From contig JALOPZ010000002.1 of assembly GCA_025453605.1 (NCBI GenBank), positions 452,631 through 516,630 on the forward strand: a stretch of DNA of 64,000 bases, written 5' to 3'. Shown piece after piece: positions 8,310-17,135 of the stretch; the stretch's first letter is position 1; every line of letters starts with the position of its first letter. The notes under the pieces were generated by a model. It ran no database searches and was not told the DNA's origin. It saw only the letters and a list, made by a program, of their open reading frames with translations. The translations under genes and the position numbers were made by a program. The DNA is from Candidatus Margulisiibacteriota bacterium (lineage in GTDB: Bacteria > Margulisbacteria > WOR-1 > O2-12-FULL-45-9 > XYB2-FULL-48-7).

Positions 8310-9341
8310 TTAGCCTAAAATGAACATTTTCCCCGGCAGTTGCCGGACCACTTTTTTGATCTCCAGCATCATCAGAAGCGCTGAGATCTGCTGGACCGGT
8401 GCTTTGGTTTCAGCGGCGATCAGGTCAAGGTGTTTCGGCTCCAGCGATAAACAAGTCATGACCTTCTTCTCCTCTTCATTTAACTCTGGATAAACCCTAC
8501 CTTCATTTGTCATTTGACATTGGACATTTGCCATTTTTGGCAAGCGGAGTTCGTCAAGGACATCTTGGACATCTTCGACGAGTTTGGCGCCCTGCTTGAT
8601 CAGCCAGTGCGGCCCCTTCGACTGTTCCAGCAAGACGTTACCCGGAACGGCAAAAACCTCGCGGCCCTGGTCGAGCGCTTCTTTGGCCGTGATCATCGCG
8701 CCGCTGTCGTAGTGCCCTTCGACCATGATCACGCCAAGCGATAACCCCGAGATGAGCCGGTTCCGTTGCGGAAAAGTCCATTTGTCCGGTTGTTGGCCGA
8801 GCGGGAATTCAGAGACCAGCGCACCGTGCTGCTCGATCTCCGCCGCCAGCGCTCGGTTGCTGGACGGATAGATCTGATCGATCCCGCTCCCCAGGACCGC
8901 GATCGTCCGCCCTCCGGCCAACAGCGCGCCGCGATGGGCGGCGGTATCGATCCCCAGCGCCAGGCCAGAAACGATCGTCAGGCCGAGCGCTGCCAGCTGA
9001 CCGGCCAGGCGTTCCGCCGTCTCCACCCCGGAGCGCGTCGGTTTTCTCGTCCCGACAATGGCGATCGCTTGCCGATCTCCGGCCGTCAGCCCCCCCTTAA
9101 CGTACAGGACCGGCGGCGGATCGTGGATATTCTTTAAGGAGGAAGGATAATTTTCGTCGTCGATCGTTACCGCCTGCGCCTTGAACCGCTGAAGCGCGGC
9201 CAGCTCTTCGGCAATATCGCTGACGGGAAAATTTAATGTCTCGCAGATCGTCCGGGGATCGCGGTACTCATCGAGCAACCGCCGCAACCTGACCGGCCCC
9301 AACCCCTTAACCTTATTCAATGCCAACCAATACTTCAACAT
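8310..9341 (-). CDS. dprA: DNA-processing protein DprA
   Basis: This 343-residue protein loads RecA onto incoming single-stranded DNA during natural transformation. It has an N-terminal helical region, a Rossmann-like core (about 85-285) with IVGTRKPT, SGLALGIDTAAH and VPGN, and a C-terminal winged-helix segment (about 285-343). Between core and tail lies the segment KMANVQCQMTNEG, which is encoded by five tandem 7-bp repeats (plus 8504-8538). The frame stays open through it. The ATG at 9341 has a GGGGTGG stretch just before it. The gene is downstream of scpB after a 62-bp spacer carrying another short repeat. Confidence 0.93.
   Translation of the reverse strand: MLKYWLALNKVKGLGPVRLRRLLDEYRDPRTICETLNFPVSDIAEELAALQRFKAQAVTIDDENYPSSLKNIHDPPPVLYVKGGLTAGDRQAIAIVGTRKPTRSGVETAERLAGQLAALGLTIVSGLALGIDTAAHRGALLAGGRTIAVLGSGIDQIYPSSNRALAAEIEQHGALVSEFPLGQQPDKWTFPQRNRLISGLSLGVIMVEGHYDSGAMITAKEALDQGREVFAVPGNVLLEQSKGPHWLIKQGAKLVEDVQDVLDELRLPKMANVQCQMTNEGRVYPELNEEEKKVMTCLSLEPKHLDLIAAETKAPVQQISALLMMLEIKKVVRQLPGKMFILG
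8504..8538 (-). repeat. Tandem 7-bp repeat array (5 units) inside dprA
   Basis: The plus strand reads CATTTGT, CATTTGA, CATTGGA, CATTTGC and CATTTTT with no spacing: five units of 7 bp. It lies in the linker between the DprA core and the C-terminal winged helix. Unit-to-unit differences avoid the TGA stop that a perfect array would create in this frame. Confidence 0.85.
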
Positions 9342-9378
9342 CCACCCCAGCCCCCTCTTCCTGTCTTCTTATCCGACC

Positions 9379-9405
9379 TTAGTGTTCTTAGTGCCCTTAG
9401 TGGTT
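9379..9405. repeat. Intergenic 9-bp tandem repeat between scpB and dprA
   Basis: Three units share the core TTAGTG: TTAGTGTTC, TTAGTGCCC and TTAGTGGTT. The last unit overlaps the stop codon of scpB. A related TTAGTGTC/TTCGTGTC sequence occurs at 61592-61617, also over a stop codon. Confidence 0.7.
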
Positions 9406-9967
9406 ATTCCGAATTAGCCGTCTCCTGCAACGCCGACTTGAAGATCGTCTCCTGGTCCGCTTCCGACGAGGGGAGCGGCGGCAGGGACGCCAGGTCCTTG
9501 AGGCCGAAATGCCGCATAAAATCCTCGCTCGTCGCGTAGATGTACGGCCGGCCGATCGCTTCGCTCCGGCCGACTTCCTTGACCAGCTTTTTGGTTACCA
9601 GACTGTCGATCACCCAACCGGAATCGACCCCTCTGATCCGCTCGATCTCGACCCGGGTAACAGGCTGTTTATAGGCGATGATCGCCAGTGTCTCCAGCGC
9701 CTGCGCCGAGAGGCGCGTCTCTTCTTTGGGGTGGAGGATCTTTTCGACGAACGCCACGTTCTCCGGGTTGGTCCCCATCAGGTAACCACCCGCCAGCTTG
9801 AATACCTGGATACCCCGCCCCTGCAATTCGGCGACCAGCTCTTCCAGCAGGCTGCCGAGATAATCCCGGGGAACACCGATCATTTCCTCCAGTTGCTCGA
9901 CCGCCAGCGGCTCGCGCGCGACAAACAGCAGCGATTCCAGGATATTCTTAATTCTGGTCGGTTCCAT
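9404..9967 (-). CDS. scpB: Segregation and condensation protein B
   Basis: This 187-residue kleisin-associated protein works with ScpA and SMC in chromosome condensation. It contains two winged-helix units; the family segments LSAQALETLAIIAYKQPVTRVEIERIRGV and GRPYIYATSEDFMRHFGL are clear. It overlaps scpA by 20 bp, and both follow trpS with ATGA-type overlaps, so the three are one translation-coupled set. The C-terminus ends just after the conserved part. Confidence 0.95.
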   Translation of the reverse strand: MEPTRIKNILESLLFVAREPLAVEQLEEMIGVPRDYLGSLLEELVAELQGRGIQVFKLAGGYLMGTNPENVAFVEKILHPKEETRLSAQALETLAIIAYKQPVTRVEIERIRGVDSGWVIDSLVTKKLVKEVGRSEAIGRPYIYATSEDFMRHFGLKDLASLPPLPSSEADQETIFKSALQETANSE

Positions 9968-10709
9968 GTTCTATCCCCTTTCCCTCTTCTGCCGCCGCGG
10001 CGGCAAAGATCATGATCGTGGCAAAACGCCGGTCCTGGACGATGGTCAAGAAACGCTGTTTGGCCAGCTCCAGGACCGCCAGAAAAGTGACCACCACCTC
10101 GAGGCGGGTCTTGCGGATGAACAGGTCGGGGAATGGTACCCCTGCCCGGCGCTCGGCTACCATTTGCCTGATCTCGGCGATCCGCTGGTCGATAGTGATC
10201 GACTCGGCAGTGATCCCAACGATCTTTTCCCGCTCTACCGCTTCCCGGTAGACCTTCTGAAAAGCGACGACCAGATCGCGGAGCGACAGGTTGACCAGTT
10301 CCATCTCCCCCTCAACCTCTTCCCCCTCGTGCCGGCCGTAGACCTTGGCGAAAACGCTCTTGCGCTCCCGCAGTTCCTGAGCGATCTGCTTGAAGAGCTG
10401 ATATTCCTCAATGTGCTTGGCCAGCGATTCTTCCAGGCTGGTCAGTTCTTCGACCTGCTCGGATTCCTCCGGCCGCGGCAGGAGCTGCCGGACCTTTAGT
10501 TCATATAGATAAGCTGCCAGGTAAAGGAAATCGGCCGCCAGGATCAGATTGGGCTCTTCCCGCCGCCAGTACTCAAAATATGAGGCGGTGATCTGCGCCA
10601 GGGAAACCCGGTGCAGTTCGATCTCGCCGTCGTCGATCGCCTTGAGCAGGAGGTCGAACGGCCCTTCGAAGATGTCAAGCTTGACCTGGTAAGCCTGCTC
10701 TTCGGTCAT
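9948..10709 (-). CDS. scpA: Segregation and condensation protein A (kleisin)
   Basis: This 253-residue kleisin bridges SMC heads. The N-terminal pattern VKLDIFEGPFDLLLKAIDDGEIELHRVSLAQIT is typical of ScpA, followed by FLYLAAYLYELKVRQLLP and an acidic coiled region. The C-terminal winged helix contains VVVTFLAVLELAKQRFLTI. I start it at the ATG at 10709, which overlaps the trpS stop as ATGA. A longer open frame upstream runs through trpS in another frame and has no family similarity. Confidence 0.94.
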   Translation of the reverse strand: MTEEQAYQVKLDIFEGPFDLLLKAIDDGEIELHRVSLAQITASYFEYWRREEPNLILAADFLYLAAYLYELKVRQLLPRPEESEQVEELTSLEESLAKHIEEYQLFKQIAQELRERKSVFAKVYGRHEGEEVEGEMELVNLSLRDLVVAFQKVYREAVEREKIVGITAESITIDQRIAEIRQMVAERRAGVPFPDLFIRKTRLEVVVTFLAVLELAKQRFLTIVQDRRFATIMIFAAAAAEEGKGIEHGTDQN

Positions 10710-11686
10710 CTCAAGCCGACCGCCTCTTTCACTTCGGCCAGCGTCTGGGTAGCGATGCGGCGCGCTTTGGCCGCTCCCGCCGTCAGGATCTCCTCCAGTT
10801 TTTCCGGTTCTGTTTCCAGCCTGGCCCGGCGTTCGTGCAGCGGCGCCAGGTAGGTTAGCAGCAGGTCGGCCAGCTCTTTCTTGCATTCGACGCAACCGCG
10901 CCGGGCCGCGCGGCATTCGGCCGCGACCGTCCCGGTCCGCTCTTTGGCAAAGACCTGGTAATAAGCATAGACCGGACAGACCTCCGGGTGACCCGGATCG
11001 TCTTTCTTAACACGGGCCGGATCGGTCACCATGCCGGCGACTTTTTTGCGCAGCGTCGCCGGCGGATCAGCCAGCGCGATCGTGTTCTGATAAGACTTGC
11101 TCATTTTACGGCCATCGGTCCCCGGCAGCACCGGAAAAGCGGTCAGCGCCCCCTGCGGCTCCGGAAAGTGCTCGCGGTAGAGATGGTTGAACCGGCGCGC
11201 GATCTCCCGGGTCAGTTCCAGATGCGGGAGCTGGTCCTCGCCGACCGGGACCATGTTCGCCTTGTAGATCAGGATGTCCGCCGCCTGGAGGACCGGATAA
11301 CCGAGAAAGCCGTACGTCCCCAGGTCCCGCTCCTTCAGCTCGTCGATCTTGCTCTTGTAGGTCGGCACCCGCTCCAGCCAGGAGAGCGGCGTGATCATGG
11401 AAAAAAGCAAGTGGAGCTCGGCGTGTTCGGGAATATCGGACTGGCGGAAGAGTACGCACCGGTCCGGATCGATCCCGGCGCTGAGGAGGTCGAGCGTCAG
11501 CTGTTTGCTGTCTGCTCGTAAATTCTTAGTGTCGGCATACGCGGTCGTCAACGCGTGGTAATCGGCAATAAAAAAGAAACAGTCGAACTCCCGCTGCAGC
11601 CTGACCCAGTTCTCCACCGCCCCGATCAAATTACCCAGGTGAAGCCTACCAGTCGGTTGGATCCCTGATAGTACCCGCTTCTTCAT
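10706..11686 (-). CDS. trpS: Tryptophanyl-tRNA synthetase
   Basis: This 326-residue class I synthetase charges tRNA-Trp. The adenylate motifs are HLGN (a HIGH variant, residues 16-19) and KMSKS near 195. The tryptophan pocket region includes the GYPVLQAADILIYKANMVPVGEDQ segment in the middle of the protein. The length is normal. A TGATATAAT sequence ends 6 bp before the ATG and overlaps the stop of the upstream PBP gene, so trpS has its own, probably leaderless, promoter although it lies in a run of co-directed genes. Confidence 0.95.
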   Translation of the reverse strand: MKKRVLSGIQPTGRLHLGNLIGAVENWVRLQREFDCFFFIADYHALTTAYADTKNLRADSKQLTLDLLSAGIDPDRCVLFRQSDIPEHAELHLLFSMITPLSWLERVPTYKSKIDELKERDLGTYGFLGYPVLQAADILIYKANMVPVGEDQLPHLELTREIARRFNHLYREHFPEPQGALTAFPVLPGTDGRKMSKSYQNTIALADPPATLRKKVAGMVTDPARVKKDDPGHPEVCPVYAYYQVFAKERTGTVAAECRAARRGCVECKKELADLLLTYLAPLHERRARLETEPEKLEEILTAGAAKARRIATQTLAEVKEAVGLR

Positions 11687-11692
11687 AACGGC

Positions 11693-11701
11693 ATTATATC
11701 A
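11693..11701 (-). promoter_or_regulatory. Extended -10 element of trpS
   Basis: TGA-TATAAT on the minus strand (hexamer plus 11693-11698) is six bases before the trpS ATG and overlaps the TAA stop of the PBP gene, exactly as before accC. No Shine-Dalgarno is present. Confidence 0.6.
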
Positions 11702-13286
11702 TGTCCGGTTTGACGTTCAAATAACGGAGCGCGTACTCGACCATGTTCTTGAACGACGGCCCGGCCACGCTCTCCCCCCAGATCGAGGTCTGGGGATCGT
11801 CAACGATCACCAGACAGATCAGCCGGGGATCGGTCAGCGGCGCCAGGCCGATAAAAGAGGCAATGTAGTGGCCTTTCAGGTAGCCCCGGCCCCCGGGCGC
11901 CGCCTTTTGGGCCGTGCCGGTCTTCCCGCCGGTCGTGAAGAGCGCCATCTGCGCGCGCCGGCCGGACCCGTTGAGGACCACGTTACGCAATAATTTATTG
12001 ATCTCGGCCGCGGTCCGGCCCGAGACCGCCTGGTTGGTCATCCCCGCGCCGAACATTTTAACGAAATTGCCGTCGTCGCTTTCGACCCGCTTGACAATGT
12101 AGGGAGAGACCAGCCGGCCCCGGTTGGCAAAAGCGGAGAACGCCCGGAGCAGCTGCAGCGGCGTCACGGCGATGCTCTGACCGAAGGTGATCATCGCCGG
12201 GTCCGGTTTATACCAGTTCTCCCAGTAGCGGACGATCCCCTTCGATTCACCGGCCAGACCGAAACCGGTCGGCTCCCCAAAACCAAATTTTTTGAGGCGC
12301 CGGTAGAACCGCTCCGGACCGAGCTTCAGGCCGATCTGGGCAACCGCGGTATTGATCGATTGTTCCAGCATAAAAGAGAGCGAGATCTGCGGGCCCGGCC
12401 ACTTGATCGCGTGCGAGTTCTCGATCACCCGACCGCCGATCTCCAGCCGGTCCGAAGCGGGCAGACGGGAATCCGGATTTATCACGCCTTCGTCCAAACC
12501 GGCCGCGGTGGAGATCACTTTGAAGGTCGATCCCGGCTCGTAAGGATCGAGGAACGCCGGATGCCAGCGTTTAGCGTCGGCTTTCTTGTAATCGTTCGGA
12601 TCAAAATCCGGTTTGCTCGCCAGCGCCAGGATCTCCCCGTTTCGGGCATCCATCAGCAGGATCATCCCGGACTGAGCCCGGAACTCGCGGATCGTCCGGA
12701 CGATCTCCCTTTCCGCGACGAACTGGATATTCTCATCGATCGTCAGGGTCAGGTTCATCCCTTCTTCGCCCGGCTCGATCTCGCGCAGCGCGCCGTACAG
12801 TTCCCGCCCTTCGGGGTCGCCCTCGGTCACGACCTTCCCTTCTTTCCCTTTCAAATAGCGGTCGAACGCCTGTTCCACCCCCGAAAGACCCTGGTTATCC
12901 GCTCCGACAAAACCGAGCAGCTGCGCCGCGATCGCCCCCTTGGGATAGATCCGTTTCTTCTCCTTGAGCACGACAATGTTGCCCGGTTCGGCCGCTTTCA
13001 GCTTGTCGGCTTCGGCCGACGACAGTCGCCGCGCGACCCAGGCAAAGCGCGGTTTTTGCCGAAAAGCGGAGTACGTATCGATCGAAGTCGCCAGGACGGC
13101 GCCGTTGCGGTCGACAATATCACCGCGGCTCGCCATCAGAGTGATGATCCTGGTCCGCTGGTCAAGAGAAAGTCGGTTAAAAAATGCGTGGCGGACGATC
13201 TGCACCCAGAACAGCCGAAGGACGATCACCAGAAAAAGGCAGATCACCAGGCCGAACAATATACGGAGCCGTCGATTGAATTCCAT
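11694..13286 (-). CDS. ftsI: Class B penicillin-binding protein, FtsI/SpoVD type
   Basis: This 530-residue septal peptidoglycan transpeptidase has one N-terminal membrane anchor (about 8-30), a PBP dimerisation domain (with RGDIVDRNGAVLA near 54-66) and a transpeptidase domain with STFK (253-256, active serine), SIN (310-312) and KTGT (455-458). No PASTA domains follow, so it is closer to FtsI than to SpoVD. It starts one base after the holA stop. ftsL/ftsW and mur genes are not adjacent, so FtsI is assigned by motif and length. A second class B PBP (mrdA) lies at 34661-36412. Confidence 0.88.
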   Translation of the reverse strand: MEFNRRLRILFGLVICLFLVIVLRLFWVQIVRHAFFNRLSLDQRTRIITLMASRGDIVDRNGAVLATSIDTYSAFRQKPRFAWVARRLSSAEADKLKAAEPGNIVVLKEKKRIYPKGAIAAQLLGFVGADNQGLSGVEQAFDRYLKGKEGKVVTEGDPEGRELYGALREIEPGEEGMNLTLTIDENIQFVAEREIVRTIREFRAQSGMILLMDARNGEILALASKPDFDPNDYKKADAKRWHPAFLDPYEPGSTFKVISTAAGLDEGVINPDSRLPASDRLEIGGRVIENSHAIKWPGPQISLSFMLEQSINTAVAQIGLKLGPERFYRRLKKFGFGEPTGFGLAGESKGIVRYWENWYKPDPAMITFGQSIAVTPLQLLRAFSAFANRGRLVSPYIVKRVESDDGNFVKMFGAGMTNQAVSGRTAAEINKLLRNVVLNGSGRRAQMALFTTGGKTGTAQKAAPGGRGYLKGHYIASFIGLAPLTDPRLICLVIVDDPQTSIWGESVAGPSFKNMVEYALRYLNVKPDMI

Positions 13287-13287
13287 G

Positions 13288-14223
13288 TTAATGACGACAG
13301 AGCGTGGCGATCAGCGTTTCCAGCATGACGACCGGCTGTTCGCCTCCTTTCAGGCGGAGGCTGGTATCGAGGAGGAGCGCCATGTCCTGTTTTAATTCCG
13401 GCAGAGAAAAGAGCTTGACCCCCTCCAGGCTTTTACCGACAAAATACGGGCTGGCTTTCAGCTCGCGGGCGATCGCCCCCGGGTCGGTCAGCCGGCCGGG
13501 GAGCGCCTTGATCTGCAGGAGCAGCCGGTACTGGGTAGCGATCAAACCAAGGAGCGGGTTCAGCTCCACCCCACCCTGGACCAGCCGTTGAAAAAGCGCC
13601 AACGCGCCGGGCAGGTCTTTGCGCCGTAATTTTTCCAGCAAAGCGAACGAATCGATCTCGCCGGGCGAAGCCAGCGCGGCAACGTCGGCTTCGCCGATCT
13701 CCGGCCGCTCCGCGCAAAAAGTGATCAGTTTTTCCAGCTCGCTGACCAGCCAGCGTAGGTCGCGGCCGCCGACCTCGATCAACAGCCGCGCACCGCCTGC
13801 GCTGATCGGTTTACCCCGCCGTTCTGCTTCGGTCTTGACCCACTGCAGCAGCGCCCCCTGTTCCCAGGGAGCGAACGATTTGAACGTCTGCACCGTCCCG
13901 TGCGAGGCGATCCATTTGAATAATTTGGTCCGGCCGTCGAACGCCGGCTCGCGCCAGATCACCGTGGTGCCGGGCGCCAGGTTCTCGAGCAAAGCAATGA
14001 CCACCGGCTGGTCTTCCCCGGCGATCCTGGCCTGATCGATCACGACCAGCTGGTCGGCGCAAAAGAGCCCCTGGCCGCACAGCGCGTTGGAGAGGGTTTC
14101 CAGGGAAAGCTGACGGCCGTCCAGGGCTTCGTAGCCGGAGCAGCGGCGCCGCTGCTCCTTGACCGCCTCGTCGATCAAGTAGGTCTCATCGCCGTTATAG
14201 AGGTAAACCGGTAATTTTGCCAT
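13288..14223 (-). CDS. holA: DNA polymerase III delta subunit
   Basis: This 311-residue clamp-loader subunit opens the beta clamp. The pattern YLYNGDETYLIDEAV at the N-terminus, then WREPAFDGRTKLFKWI, LIEVGGRDLRWLVSELEKL and the C-terminal LNPLLGLIATQYRLLLQIK ... SPYFVGKSL match HolA. As in most delta subunits there is no Walker motif. The ATG at 14223 is 14 bp downstream of tRNA-Thr(CGU). The T-rich stretch between them may end the tRNA transcript, or holA may be read through from it. Confidence 0.92.
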   Translation of the reverse strand: MAKLPVYLYNGDETYLIDEAVKEQRRRCSGYEALDGRQLSLETLSNALCGQGLFCADQLVVIDQARIAGEDQPVVIALLENLAPGTTVIWREPAFDGRTKLFKWIASHGTVQTFKSFAPWEQGALLQWVKTEAERRGKPISAGGARLLIEVGGRDLRWLVSELEKLITFCAERPEIGEADVAALASPGEIDSFALLEKLRRKDLPGALALFQRLVQGGVELNPLLGLIATQYRLLLQIKALPGRLTDPGAIARELKASPYFVGKSLEGVKLFSLPELKQDMALLLDTSLRLKGGEQPVVMLETLIATLCRH

Positions 14224-14236
14224 GGCAAAAAAAATA

Positions 14237-14309
14237 AGCCGGGAGAGGGAATCGAACCCACGACCCGCGCATTACGAATGCGCTGCTCTACCAACTGAGC
14301 TATCCCGGC
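14237..14309 (-). tRNA. tRNA-Thr (anticodon CGU)
   Basis: On the minus strand a cloverleaf folds with acceptor GCCGGGA/TCCCGGC, a D arm with AGCTCAGTTGGTAGAGC, anticodon loop TTCGTAA (CGU) and a TTCGATT T-loop. The 3' CCA is not encoded, and a run of eight T follows. Confidence 0.93.
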
Positions 14310-14330
14310 ATCCAGGCCGCAAAAATAAAA

Positions 14331-14403
14331 AGCCGGCGGCCAGAGTTGAACTGGCGACCTACTGATTACAAATCAGTTGCTCTACCAGCTGAGCTACGCC
14401 GGC
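14331..14403 (-). tRNA. tRNA-Thr (anticodon UGU)
   Basis: The acceptor GCCGGCG/CGCCGGC, anticodon loop TTTGTAA (UGU) and T-loop TTCAACT form a standard cloverleaf on the minus strand. It is 21 bp upstream of the second threonine tRNA and 25 bp downstream of an exported TPR protein. CCA is not encoded. Confidence 0.93.
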
Positions 14404-14428
14404 ATCTCGACTTCTCTCGATGCTAGCT

Positions 14429-15889
14429 TTACCAACGGCTCATCAGGAGCCGGGCGTTATCGTTGTGCGGCAAGACCTGGCGGGTATCAACGTCAACCAG
14501 CCAGTCGAATGATTCCAGCGCGCCGCCCCCCTGGGCACAGAGATAACTGACCAGCGCTTTTTCGCCCTGTTTCTTGACCTGCCACCCTTTTTCCGCGATC
14601 GGCGTCCCGAGCGACTTGGTCAGCGCCACGACCGATTTGAGCGCCGCTTCGATCCGCGTCCCCTTGTTGGTCTTGCCGTTCTTGAGCAGCTGAAGGGAAT
14701 CGTTGGCGATCAACGGAGAAACAACCGCGGCCGGCTTGGCTACACGGGCGGTCGTGGTCGGTAACGGAGCCCGAGCTTCAGCGATCGCGATCTCCCGGCC
14801 GCCCAGTTTTGCCCGTAGGTTCCGGTCCAGCGGAGCGGACTTTAAACCGGCAACCCAGGCATCCTTGGCCGCCTGGTTCAGACCAACGGCGGCCAGACTG
14901 TTGCCCAACTCCAGCCAGGCGCCCGCCGAATCGGGCCGCAGTTCCGTCGCCTGGCGAAATTGTCCGCTGGCTGCCTGCCAGTTGCCGGCCCGGACCTTAT
15001 GCCGGCCGGTCGTCATAAAAGATTCTGCCAGTCTGTTGGCCACGACCCGGGCTTCGATGTCGCGGTCGTCCAGCCGCAGGGCCTTCTTGACCGCTTCGGC
15101 GGCCGCGTCGTTCTGGCCGGTCGCTAGATAGCTCCGCGCCAGACCGACATGGGCACTGACCAGCGCGGCGTCGATCGCCAGCGCTTGCTGATAATATTCT
15201 TCCGCCACCTGGAACTTGCCCGCTTTCTCCGCCCGCTCGCCGAGCAGGCAGAAATCCTCGGCCGGCTCCTTAACGTTGACCGCGGAAACCCAGCCTTCCT
15301 TGCCGTCGTCAAAAACGACCTTGTACCAGGTCATTTTAGCAATGCTGGTCAGGACTTGCCCGGCGCGCAGGTGCCGATTGGCGTCCAGCGAAAAAGCGGT
15401 GCAGGAAGCGCTGACCGTCAGCGGCCAGCCGGCGTTCTTATAGACTTCGCCGTGCGAAATGTCGGCCGTCCGGCCCTGACCGCTGTTTTCCACGAAAAAT
15501 TCAACCGAACGCTGGATACTCCCCCGTTGTCCGCTGATCTGGTAGCGGGCAACGTGCACCCCAGCCGCGACCTTGCCCGGCAGTTTGAAAGCGGCGCTCC
15601 AGACCGTGCCGTCGTGGCTGGTCAGGTTGACCGGGGCGGCGGCAAAATCAAAAGTGGCGTTGACCGCTTTGACCGGCGCGGCGGTCCGCACCCCCAGCGA
15701 CACGACCCGTTCGTCACGGACTACGCTGGGATAGATCAGGGATTCTACCCAAACGAGCGACAGGGCTTCTCCCGGCTGGGTCGGGCCGGCCTTCAGGCTC
15801 AAATTCTCCCGGTCGATGCCCCCTTTCAGTGCTAAAGCACCGGTGGCCACCAACAGAGTCACGATCAGGCCGGCAATAATCCTCTTCAT
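14429..15889 (-). CDS. Exported SH3-like / TPR repeat protein
   Basis: This 486-residue protein has an N-terminal signal peptide (MKRIIAGLIVTLLVATGALA). About residues 30-150 look like beta-sandwich repeats. A bacterial SH3-like unit follows (about 150-215, with LRAGQVLTSIAKMTWYKVVFDDGKEGWVSA). Three or more TPR-type helical hairpins cover about 220-360 (AEEYYQQALAIDAALVSAHVGLARSYLATGQ). The C-terminal 100 residues are unrecognised. The RBS GGGAGGT is a normal distance from the ATG. It shares a likely transcript with the two exported or membrane genes upstream. A role in the periplasm or envelope is inference; no enzymatic motif is visible. Confidence 0.7.
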   Translation of the reverse strand: MKRIIAGLIVTLLVATGALALKGGIDRENLSLKAGPTQPGEALSLVWVESLIYPSVVRDERVVSLGVRTAAPVKAVNATFDFAAAPVNLTSHDGTVWSAAFKLPGKVAAGVHVARYQISGQRGSIQRSVEFFVENSGQGRTADISHGEVYKNAGWPLTVSASCTAFSLDANRHLRAGQVLTSIAKMTWYKVVFDDGKEGWVSAVNVKEPAEDFCLLGERAEKAGKFQVAEEYYQQALAIDAALVSAHVGLARSYLATGQNDAAAEAVKKALRLDDRDIEARVVANRLAESFMTTGRHKVRAGNWQAASGQFRQATELRPDSAGAWLELGNSLAAVGLNQAAKDAWVAGLKSAPLDRNLRAKLGGREIAIAEARAPLPTTTARVAKPAAVVSPLIANDSLQLLKNGKTNKGTRIEAALKSVVALTKSLGTPIAEKGWQVKKQGEKALVSYLCAQGGGALESFDWLVDVDTRQVLPHNDNARLLMSRW

Positions 15890-15908
15890 TTTTTACCTCC
15901 CTCAACGA

Positions 15909-16550
15909 TCAGTACGTCAGCAGCAGATTATCAATATTCGTTTCCACCTCGCCGACCGGTTTGTCGGTCAGCAGGATCAATTGCACTTTCAGCAGGCCGC
16001 CGGACCCATTGGTCTGGTCCGGATTCCAGAGGCCGTCACCAGAACCGGGATTTTCCAGCTTAAAGGCCGAGAACGGGATCGAGACCCGGGTAAAACCGGG
16101 GCCCAGAACCGGCACTTCGGCGACCCACTTGTCATCTTTGGTCGCCAGCCAATCCCGGGCCGCGTCCTGCTCCAGCGCCAGGTTATTGTTATCGTCGTCA
16201 AAAACCTCGATCTTGATCTTGCCGTGCTTATCGCTGCCGAATATATCCAGCTGCAGGCGGTTGAACCCGCTGGCGTCCACGTTCAGGTCGGTCCCGATCC
16301 CGCCGGCAAACCAGTTAACCGCCCGGCTTTTAAGCTTGAGCGCGTACTCGCCGCACGACTCGGCGATCGGGTCTCTACTGACCGCTTCGCCCGAGGGATT
16401 CCGTTCCACCGTCATCCTGGCCTCGCCGAAACGGTACCACTTGTCGGCCCGGCCGTTCTCAAAGTTATCGATCAGGTAAAAAGTGAACTCCCCGCTTGCC
16501 GCCGCCGCCAGGATCAGGGCCCCGAGCAACCCGAATAAACATCTCTTCAT
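15909..16550 (-). CDS. Exported carbohydrate-binding-like protein (CBM11/CIA30-type beta-sandwich)
   Basis: This 213-residue protein has a signal peptide ending near residue 20. The mature part has the pattern LIDNFENG...WYRFGEARM, then RLQLDIFGSDKHGKIKIEVFDDD, GFTRVSIPFSAF, a run with GDGLWNPDQTNGSGG and a last strand NIDNLLLTY. These are features of the galactose-binding-like sandwich of CBM11 and CIA30 proteins, which often accompany sugar-active enzymes, but no catalytic domain is attached here. The ATG overlaps the TGA of the upstream coiled-coil gene. The fold call is moderate; the ligand is unknown. Confidence 0.55.
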   Translation of the reverse strand: MKRCLFGLLGALILAAAASGEFTFYLIDNFENGRADKWYRFGEARMTVERNPSGEAVSRDPIAESCGEYALKLKSRAVNWFAGGIGTDLNVDASGFNRLQLDIFGSDKHGKIKIEVFDDDNNNLALEQDAARDWLATKDDKWVAEVPVLGPGFTRVSIPFSAFKLENPGSGDGLWNPDQTNGSGGLLKVQLILLTDKPVGEVETNIDNLLLTY

Positions 16551-17104
16551 TTTTTTGAGCGCGAAACTCTGCGCGGTTTTCGGCCTGCGTCCTCCTTTGA
16601 TTTAGTTCGCAAGGTAACAGCCGCCTTCGCCTTGGTCCGGACCGGCGTTTTGGTTTTAGGCATTTTCTTGAGCCCGGTCCTGGTTTTTGGCCGCACGGCC
16701 TCAACCACCGGGACAGACACCACCGGCTCGCTGACCGGCTCCGGGGCCGGCACCAATTTTTCGTTAAGCTGCTTCAGGTCGTAAAGCGCGCTGCTCAGGC
16801 TCGTCAGCTGGTTGCGCAGTTCGTGGTTCTGTTCGACGACCGATTCTTTTTCCAGCTTCATTTCGTCCAGCATAAAAGAGAGTTTGGCCATCTTTTCCTG
16901 GTAGTGAGTGTCCTCCAGGCACGGCTGTGGGCCGGCCAGCTTGGCCAAAGCCCCGCGGCGACGGAAAACCTCCACCCCTTTGGCGACCGAAACAGCCGCG
17001 ACCAGGGAAAGGAGCAAACCGGCGGCCAGCAGAAGCGGGTTTACGACGGAGGACGAAGCGGCAGAGTTACCGACGGTCAGGACCTGGGACAATGATGGCG
17101 CCAT
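16547..17104 (-). CDS. Membrane-anchored coiled-coil protein with basic tail, unknown
   Basis: The 185 residues contain one membrane segment (about 21-43), a coiled coil (about 65-115, QEKMAKLSFMLDEMKLEKESVVEQ) and a proline-valine linker. The C-terminal tail (about 140-185) is extremely rich in Lys, Arg and Thr. I do not recognise a family. The tail could bind nucleic acid or an anionic polymer; that is speculation from composition. It starts the three-gene run with the CBM-like and TPR proteins, 31 bp after tRNA-Phe. GGGGA precedes the ATG. Confidence 0.6.
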   Translation of the reverse strand: MAPSLSQVLTVGNSAASSSVVNPLLLAAGLLLSLVAAVSVAKGVEVFRRRGALAKLAGPQPCLEDTHYQEKMAKLSFMLDEMKLEKESVVEQNHELRNQLTSLSSALYDLKQLNEKLVPAPEPVSEPVVSVPVVEAVRPKTRTGLKKMPKTKTPVRTKAKAAVTLRTKSKEDAGRKPRRVSRSKK

Positions 17105-17135
17105 TATTATTTCCCCTTTCGCTTTTTTCGAAGAT

